Source: Chloromonas sp. AAM2 (taxonomy: Eukaryota > Chlorophyta > Chlorophyceae > Chlamydomonadales > Chlamydomonadaceae). From it: a DNA stretch of 24,273 nucleotides. This document shows, in pieces, positions 19,501 to 24,273 of this stretch (the first letter of the stretch is position 1; every line of letters begins with the position of its first letter). The notes beneath the pieces were generated by a model. The model did no database searches and had not been told where the DNA came from. It was given only the letters and a program-made list of their open reading frames with translations. Position numbers and translations under genes: made by a program. The stretch is from the NCBI GenBank assembly GCA_004335635.1, contig QAXH01005453.1:726-24998 (forward strand), written 5' to 3'.

Positions 19501-22500
19501 CATTTCACAAGGCAAGGTCGACAGCATATCCCCGATACAGAGCCGTCTTTGTCAACACAGCAACTGAGGCCCCCAAGTGCAGCAAAACCCAAGCAACACC
19601 AAACTCCGAACCTGTGCCTTGATAGCCCTCCACCTCACTCTGCCTCATCTTACACTAGACCTGCCCGAAGGGCTCACCCCTAAACCCCTTGAACCTCAGA
19701 CCTCTAGAAGGGCTCACCCCTAGACCCCTTGAACCTCAGACCTCTAGAAGGGCTCACCCCTAGACCTGCCCAAAGGGCTCACCTAATCTCATCATCGTCC
19801 ATCAGTAGCAGTTCCAGCTCAGCCGCGTTGCCCTGTTGCACGAGTTCGCCCCCAGCCTTGGCCCCCTTCTTAGCGCCCCTTGAAGCAGGCGGCTCCTTCG
19901 CATGCTTGGCCTTGCCGCGGTTTCCAGGTATACCCTCCTCTTCACTGTCCTCAGCCACACCTGGAGGGTCAAACAGGGGTGGTTGTCTTGTCAAACAGCG
20001 GAGATTATCCCAGTGCAGCTGCCGGACAGCAGCTGATGAATCCGTCTGATGCACATGAACTCTGCATATCTCCGTGTCGCAATCACAGATGTGCCCACAT
20101 TATAGACAGCTGGCAAACTACGTCATCCTTACCTTGAGATGCATCGTTGAAGAATGGATCTGCAAACGGATCTTCAGAGTCTGCATCAGCCTGCAAGGTA
20201 AGGGCAGCAGTATGAGGATACGTGGCGTGACATTGAGCGTGGCGTAGGTACAGATAGCATTCTTGTAAACTTAATGGCAGGAGCAACCTGAACTGCCAGC
20301 CCACACTATCTACCTGATGCATGCAGTGACCAGTGGGTTATCAGCCCTTCCTTCTCCCCAGAGCAGCTCTTTCCTGACGGCGCGCATTGCCATGCACGTC
20401 TACAGTTCGCCTGTAATCCAATCCAATCCACGCGCACCTTTTCGAAGAAACTGTCATCGTTTTTCTTGTTGATGACCCCCTCATCGTCATCGTCGTCTGA
20501 GCTGCTGCTCTCGGTACGCTGCATGGGACAGGCAGTTCATTGCGGCACGATCCATTGGAAAACGGCACGGTCCGTACCAATCAATTGGAAAACGGCACGG
20601 TCCGGACCAATCAATCCGAAACAGAGCGCTGCAGCTCACGCAAATCGCCTAACCTGAAAAGTAGCATCCTAGTCCAGTGTGCATCACAAGTTTGCATCCA
20701 AAAATGGTAGAAGCGGTCTTTCAGCTTGCCAGCAGAGCATCGCAATGCATTGTAAAGGACATTGGTCAAAATGGCAGCACACCTTGACAGCCTGATAACT
20801 TGGAGTGTCCAAATTTTTCCAGGCACTCGCACACACCTTGTTTTTCCTCTCCTTCTTCTTCTCCTTTCGTCGCCTGAGATATGCCTCCCACACGCTCTCA
20901 CTCTTTTTAGCTTCAGCGTCCCTCTTTGCTGCAATCAGTTTCTTGCCCAGGCCCTCCAGCCCAGGTACATAAGTAACCTCCATTTCCAAGTCGCCGCGCC
21001 TCCCATCACCACCCGTTCGTGCCATGTCATTTGCATTGAAATCCTCCGTTTCTTCGCCTGTTTCTTTGCTGCCACCCTTGCCCTTGCCTGTTGCCTCTCC
21101 ACCCCCAAGCAGTAGAGCCCTGCACAAAACCAGATCAGAATATACCGAAGATTTTTCTGACCATCAGGTTCCGAAATTCGCTGAACAATACTGTATATTG
21201 AATTAGCAAAGGATGCCACAGGATACTTAACAGATACAGGGTAACGACGATCCCTTGATATCTACCAGATGTTCCATAACTGAAAGCTTCAAAAACCATT
21301 CCTGCAGGCTTGTTACACCCGCAAACTTGGTGATCCCTAGCTCCAAACGCAACTGCTGCTCAGCCCACACACCTGTATCTTTCCCGCAGAGCTGCAGCCC
21401 CCTCCGCTTTGCTGCCACCGCTCACCACAGCGCCCCCGGCGCCGGGCCCCTGCTGCCGCTCCTCCTCTTCCTCCTCACCAGACGATGATGCCAGGAAGGC
21501 AGCAAAATCCGCCTCCTTGATTTCATCCTCAGTCATCCTACAGCCCACAAATGACAGGATGTACCATGATGGCGGCCTGATGAGAATGCTGTAGCCAGTT
21601 AACACAGATAAGACGGCGCAAACAAGTACCGTACTACCTCATTACCAACATAAGCTATTCAAGCTACCAACCAACACGAGCTATGAATACACCCTGGGGC
21701 CCCACGTGACCCGGGATTCGTGTTCAAAAAATCAATGTCTGCCCCTCTCATGTTTAATTTTAAGTTTGAATATTATTATCGCCAGGCCCCATGTCCTTTG
21801 ATTTTTAACCCTTTTCAGCACGTCACAGCATGCTACCATGCCTGATATGGTACCACCCAGATAGATACTGAGAATTGTTTTAGTACCATTCACGTCGGAA
21901 AGTTGACAGCAAAGAGAAGCCTCGTGTTTAGCCTCGTGTTAAAAACGTAAATCAAAAAGGGTCTCGTAATTACCTCGTGTTTCCCTTGAATACTCCAATT
22001 CAAACTCTCTCGTGTTGATATCAGGAGAAGTAGAACTGTTCACTGTACAAGAATCCCACACTGTAAAGCGTCACATGCGCACCAGGTTTTACCAGGCAGA
22101 ATCATCCCAAACGCTCAAAATGCAGGTGTTATCGATTGTTTTGTTGCTGGGGATAATGGTTTTGAGAATACAGGCTGGCCAACGGAACAACAAGCCAGAA
22201 TCATAACGCAATGCCCATGTCTTCATGGCATCCAATAACAAGAACGATTAACAAGAACATTGACTATGCCTTGGGCTTGGGCTAACCCAAGTTGTGAATT
22301 GAGTAGGTATCTGTTCACTCAGGTCATATGACTACCCACTTCTTTTGTAGGATTCGTTTTCTGCGAACGTCCTCGCCATCCCAAGTCAGTGTGGGGTCCG
22401 TGTGCTGCATTGCATGGTGGCACAGGTAGAGATAACCCATGGTGTACATGAGGTGTGAAACGGACATGCCAGCATGGTGGCACAGAGAGGATGCATTGTG

Positions 22501-23940
22501 TGTTCTTAAGATGCCAGACATTGATCTCCAGAGCATTATCATGATCGCCTGTCGCTCGCTGCTTGTTGGCTATCAGACGCGAACAGTGAGTTTTCTAGCC
22601 AACCTGATAGCGATTACAGAGTCTCAGAGAATTCAGTTGCAGAGCCATGTACAAGCTGGAAATATAGCAAGCGTAAGCCTGGAGATGCATCAGCATGGGT
22701 CCCCTGATGAAGCCAGTGACCCGAGGCATAGCCTATACTAAAGAGCCGCTAAAGAGCCTGTACTAACGAGCTCTTTTAAGCCTTGAGAATGTAAACCCTA
22801 GGCATGGTCTGCCCCACCTGTAGGGAGGTGGTGTATGCCTCAGGAGGCTTGTAGTCAGAAGGTACCGAAGTCGCTGAGTCACGTATCTGCAGTGTGATGG
22901 ACATTCCTGTCCATTATAACGTGATGAGCACTGACACTGACGAAGGCAGGCCTTCCTACCAACCCTGTGTGCGCCTGTGCCTCTGACCAGTCCTATGTGT
23001 TGCTGTTCCATGACGCTCCTTTCTGGCCTTTGCTTGCTCAGTCCCCTTAGTTTGTGTTCCAACTCTTTATTTGTGCCATGCCCTGTCCATGTGTCCACCT
23101 CACCCTTTGATTTGGCCCTATCTATTGCCACCGGGCCCACCTGCCGCCCTTCAAAGCTCTGCTCATCAGGAATAAATCGCAGATCCAGTTTGCATGCGCT
23201 GTGTTCAAACTCCAGGCCATCGCACTCGTTATACAATGTGGTGGCGGTAGTCACACTGTCACACTCCACCACAGCAAAGTAATACCTGCAACCAAAGCAT
23301 ACCAATAGCCAGCCCTTCACATGGCATTTGCAGGCCATCATGGAAACGGACGGAAACCGTCACACTAGTTTGATGCACTACATCCTGATTCGTTGCAATG
23401 ATAAGGGCTAGGAAACAGCAACCATACACGTAGAGCACATTACGCATTGAGAGCATGCTCGATTGTACTTGCTATGCTTCACTTGCCACCCGAAGGGCAA
23501 GAATCAGCTGAATTTAGGCAGGAGACCGCTGCACAGGCCAGGTTATTAGACATGCTCCGAACCTATGCCATCTCACAAGTCATTCCCTAATCCCAGCATA
23601 CCCTGAGTTTGGCAATATGGCACCTTTCCCATTCACACAAGTGTAAGATCTCTCACCTCAGCTTTGATGTTTCGTACATCCGCAGTCGCGTCATATCCAA
23701 TTCACGTTCTTCCTCATCTGCCCCTTCCTGCTCTCCCGCTTCCTCTCCCGCCCCCTCGTCATCGCCACTGCTGACGTCATCATCATCATCATCATCATCA
23801 TCATGGTCATCATGGTCAACTTTCGTGTCAGCTTTGTCCCCTGCAGCGCCATCCTTGCCGTTGCCGATGGCCTCTGCTTGGCCGCTTGGCTGAGGCTTGG
23901 TGGTGGTGGGCCTGGCATTGGTGGCAGGCCTCAAAATGCC
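16291..23940 (-). CDS. ESF1: ESF1-like nucleolar pre-rRNA processing protein, 5'-partial, 11 exons
   Basis: Esf1 is known in yeast and animals as a nucleolar protein of the small-subunit processome, needed for processing of the 18S rRNA precursor. Here eleven minus-strand exons join without breaking frame: 23940-23657, 23285-23141, 22886-22818, 22404-22340, 21537-21373, 21119-20837, 20518-20438, 20190-20133, 19960-19783, 17886-17575, 16576-16291. They give 641 residues and a TAA stop. Family landmarks appear in the expected order: an acidic Asp/Glu stretch, then [71 protein letters not shown], and the NUC153 motif [17 protein letters not shown]. The first exon here has an acceptor and no start codon, so the N-terminal exons lie past the right edge. 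An extra in-phase exon could hide in the 1.9-kb intron. The assignment rests on family motifs recalled from memory, not on a search. Confidence 0.93.
17575..17886 (-). CDS. ESF1: ESF1 exon w10: Ala/Gln linker and first part of NUC153
   Basis: The acceptor is GCCATGCAG and the donor is CCCAAG|GTATGA, phase 2 to phase 2. The exon encodes a Gln/Ala-rich low-complexity linker, a basic block [14 protein letters not shown], and then [20 protein letters not shown], the first two-thirds of the NUC153 motif. The Arg of DPR is split by the next intron. The linker is longer and more Gln/Ala-rich than in yeast or human. Confidence 0.93.
17887..19782 (-). other. ESF1 intron w9, 1.9 kb, the longest
   Basis: This is bounded by the donor ATTAG|GTGAGC and the acceptor GCCATGCAG. 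It contains the 40-bp minisatellite at its 5' end and a plus-strand open frame (about 17979-18285) that I cannot identify. A further ESF1 exon with phase 2 on both sides could lie inside, because relatives have extra residues at this point. Confidence 0.7.
19661..19783. repeat. 40-bp minisatellite containing splice-donor-like units
   Basis: Three units repeat with a 40-bp period from 19661. Each includes GGGCTCACC, the reverse complement of GGTGAGCCC. A further copy at 19775-19783 is the actual donor of ESF1 exon w9. Confidence 0.9.
19783..19960 (-). CDS. ESF1: ESF1 exon w9: [11 protein letters not shown]
   Basis: The acceptor is ACCCTCCAG and the donor is ATTAG|GTGAGC, phase 1 to phase 2. 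The exon encodes an acidic segment, a Lys/Ala-rich stretch, and [15 protein letters not shown]. The AELELLLMD motif is diagnostic for ESF1. The donor lies at the edge of a minisatellite whose units repeat the same donor-like sequence (19661-19783). Confidence 0.92.
20133..20190 (-). CDS. ESF1: ESF1 exon w8: DPFADPFF
   Basis: This is a 58-nt exon with acceptor TTACCTTGCAG and donor CTCAAG|GTAAGG, the strongest donor in the gene. It runs from phase 0 to phase 1 and encodes [19 protein letters not shown]. The Asp-Pro-Phe-Phe motif is a recognised short conserved element of the family. It is too short to appear in a simple ORF list. Confidence 0.9.
20438..20518 (-). CDS. ESF1: ESF1 exon w7: Ser/Asp-rich
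   Basis: This is an 81-nt exon with acceptor CCCATGCAG and donor GAAAAG|GTGCGC, phase 0 on both sides. It encodes [19 protein letters not shown] followed by NDDSFFEK. Acidic serine-rich spacers with a Phe-Phe pair precede the DPFF motif in relatives. The Ser/Asp run suggests casein-kinase-type phosphorylation, which is inference only. Confidence 0.88.
20554..20613. repeat. 30-bp tandem duplication in ESF1 intron w6
   Basis: Two adjacent 30-bp units starting ATTGGAAAACGGCACGG differ at one base. Confidence 0.92.
20837..21119 (-). CDS. ESF1: ESF1 exon w6: [10 protein letters not shown] and basic block
   Basis: The acceptor is TTTTGTGCAG and the donor is AACAAG|GTGTGT, phase 2 to phase 0. The exon encodes a Gly/Lys-rich start, [19 protein letters not shown], then [20 protein letters not shown]. 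This matches the family order of a WVPGL motif, a WEQFL-type motif and a Lys/Arg run, which probably serves RNA binding or nucleolar targeting. Confidence 0.93.
21158..21196. mobile_element. Fragment of the 5958-6334 MITE-like element in ESF1 intron w5
   Basis: The stretch TGACCATCAGGTTCCGAAAT continuing to TTCGCTGAACAATAC matches 6287-6317 with two or so mismatches. Only the right end is present here. Confidence 0.6.
21373..21537 (-). CDS. ESF1: ESF1 exon w5: [11 protein letters not shown] block
   Basis: The acceptor is GGGCTGTAG and the donor is TACAG|GTGTGT, phase 2 to phase 2. The exon encodes [19 protein letters not shown], then an acidic run and a Gly/Ala-rich stretch ending RERY. Human ESF1 has a closely similar DFQAYLASSS followed by acidic residues. 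The ATG at the start is internal and not the initiator. Confidence 0.92.
22340..22404 (-). CDS. ESF1: ESF1 exon w4: LTWDGED block
   Basis: This is a 65-nt exon with acceptor ATGCAG and donor AAGAA|GTGGGT, phase 0 to phase 2. It encodes [20 protein letters not shown] plus the start of a Lys run. It matches the family pattern of His-Thr, then Leu-Thr-Trp-Asp, then an acidic and basic tail. The donor is weaker than its neighbours and was chosen because it is the one that restores frame with the next exon. Confidence 0.87.
22818..22886 (-). CDS. ESF1: ESF1 exon w3: short 23-codon exon
   Basis: This is a 69-nt exon with acceptor ACTGCAG and donor CTACAG|GTGGGG, phase 0 on both sides. It encodes [18 protein letters not shown] and then TTSLQ. 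It fills exactly the gap expected between the FIPDE block and the LTWD block, where relatives carry a VRDVAT-like segment followed by a Tyr-Pro-rich stretch. It was found by looking for that missing segment, and both splice sites and the phase agree. Confidence 0.9.
23141..23285 (-). CDS. ESF1: ESF1 exon w2: core [10 protein letters not shown] / LDLRFIPDE
   Basis: The acceptor is GGTTGCAG and the donor is CGGCAG|GTGGGC; phase 2 to phase 0. The first base completes the Arg codon left open by the previous exon. The exon encodes [21 protein letters not shown] and [16 protein letters not shown], the most conserved block of the ESF1 core. The open frame continues past the donor but loses all family similarity there. 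Confidence 0.93.
23657..23940 (-). CDS. ESF1: ESF1 exon w1 (first in window): acidic region
   Basis: The acceptor is TCCTGCAG and the donor is GAG|GTGAGA; the exon runs from phase 0 to phase 2. It encodes in-window residues 1-95. It begins [11 protein letters not shown], passes through a low-complexity linker and a long Asp/Glu run, and ends [16 protein letters not shown], the usual lead into the ESF1 core. An open frame continues upstream of the acceptor, but it runs into the edge minisatellite and I read it as intron. Confidence 0.88.
23778..23804. repeat. ESF1: Coding (CAT)9 tract giving poly-Asp in ESF1
   Basis: Nine CAT triplets are read on the minus strand as GAT (Asp) within ESF1 exon w1. 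Such a tract can change length by whole codons without breaking the frame. Confidence 0.9.
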
Positions 23941-24052
23941 CTGCAGGACAGCATGCAAACTACGTGTATAAGCATGGGCGCACGCTTTCTGTTCCTGAAA
24001 GAAGAGAACTCGCTGCATGTCGCTACCAACCAAGGCTGTGGATTTAAGGACC

Positions 24053-24273
24053 ATGCCCCAGTCACATGCCGCCTGACACACACATGCCCCAGTCACATGC
24101 CGCCTGGCACACCCATGCCCCAGTCACATGCCCCCATGCTCCCTGGCACACCCACGCCCCAGTCACGTGCCCCCATGCTCCCTGGCACACACATGCCCCA
24201 GTCACGTGCCCCCATGCTCCCTGGCACACCCATGCCCCAGTCACGTGCCCCCATGCTCCCTGGCACACCCATG
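24053..24273. repeat. 31/39-bp minisatellite at the window edge
   Basis: Two 31-bp units (24053-24114) are followed by four 39-bp units (24115-24270). The array starts again at 24271 and so continues past the window. Longer units gain CCCATGCT. Three units contain CACGTG. It lies in the ESF1 intron upstream of exon w1. Confidence 0.95.

Noticed and set aside
23609..23893. Ser-rich plus-strand open frame
   Set aside because: It is the complement of the ESF1 Asp/Glu-coding exon w1.
24062..24268. Minus-strand open frame made of 13-residue repeats
   Set aside because: It is a by-product of a 39-bp minisatellite whose period is a multiple of three. ESF1 has no such segment, and a good acceptor follows at 23941.
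1..24273. CRISPR arrays, bacterial operons, rRNA genes and reverse-transcriptase motifs
   Set aside because: None was seen. The repeats present are tandem minisatellites without unique spacers, and no YxDD-type reverse-transcriptase or integrase signature appears in any frame I read.

Overview
This window looks like nuclear DNA of a green alga, most likely of the Chlamydomonadales. That placement is an inference, not a match I could run. The support is a gene split into many exons with GT-AG introns of about 170-1900 bp, a roughly balanced base composition, many mini- and microsatellites, and long stretches without a recognisable gene. I see no bacterial operon structure, no rRNA or tRNA gene and no CRISPR array. 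Every gene model below was assembled by hand from reading frames, splice sites and phase agreement. All of them lie on the minus strand, so they read from high to low coordinates.

Right third (16291-24273): most of the gene for ESF1, the conserved nucleolar pre-rRNA processing factor. Eleven exons join with perfect phase agreement into 641 codons plus a stop. They run from the acidic Asp/Glu region, through the ESF1 core, to the NUC153 motif and a Lys-rich C-terminus. The N-terminal exons lie beyond the right edge. The introns hold a 39-bp minisatellite at the window edge, a 40-bp minisatellite that repeats a splice-donor sequence, a 30-bp tandem duplication, and a fragment of a short inverted-repeat element.

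Middle (about 6595-8600 and 11731-14010): two head-to-tail copies of a gene that I interpret as a TAZ-type zinc-finger protein. Each copy has six exons, all introns in phase 0, and predicts about 320 residues. The first TAZ domain is laid out like TAZ1 of CBP/p300. The second is shortened and has lost its third zinc site. Exons are conserved between copies. Three of the introns have diverged, but the 3' end, including the last intron, is nearly identical. That pattern suggests gene conversion or selection on the 3' end. Farther downstream each unit has a small conserved exon-like element.

Left part (1-5400), the spacer between the TAZ copies (about 8600-11340) and the spacer between the TAZ genes and ESF1 (about 14010-16290): no gene I can support. 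These contain tandem repeats, a strong palindrome, a cluster of TTGATTC motifs in both orientations, a MITE-like element (5958-6334), an AAC microsatellite, a telomere-like C-rich stretch and a 14-bp minisatellite. ESF1 and the TAZ pair share a strand, but nothing in the sequence links their functions.
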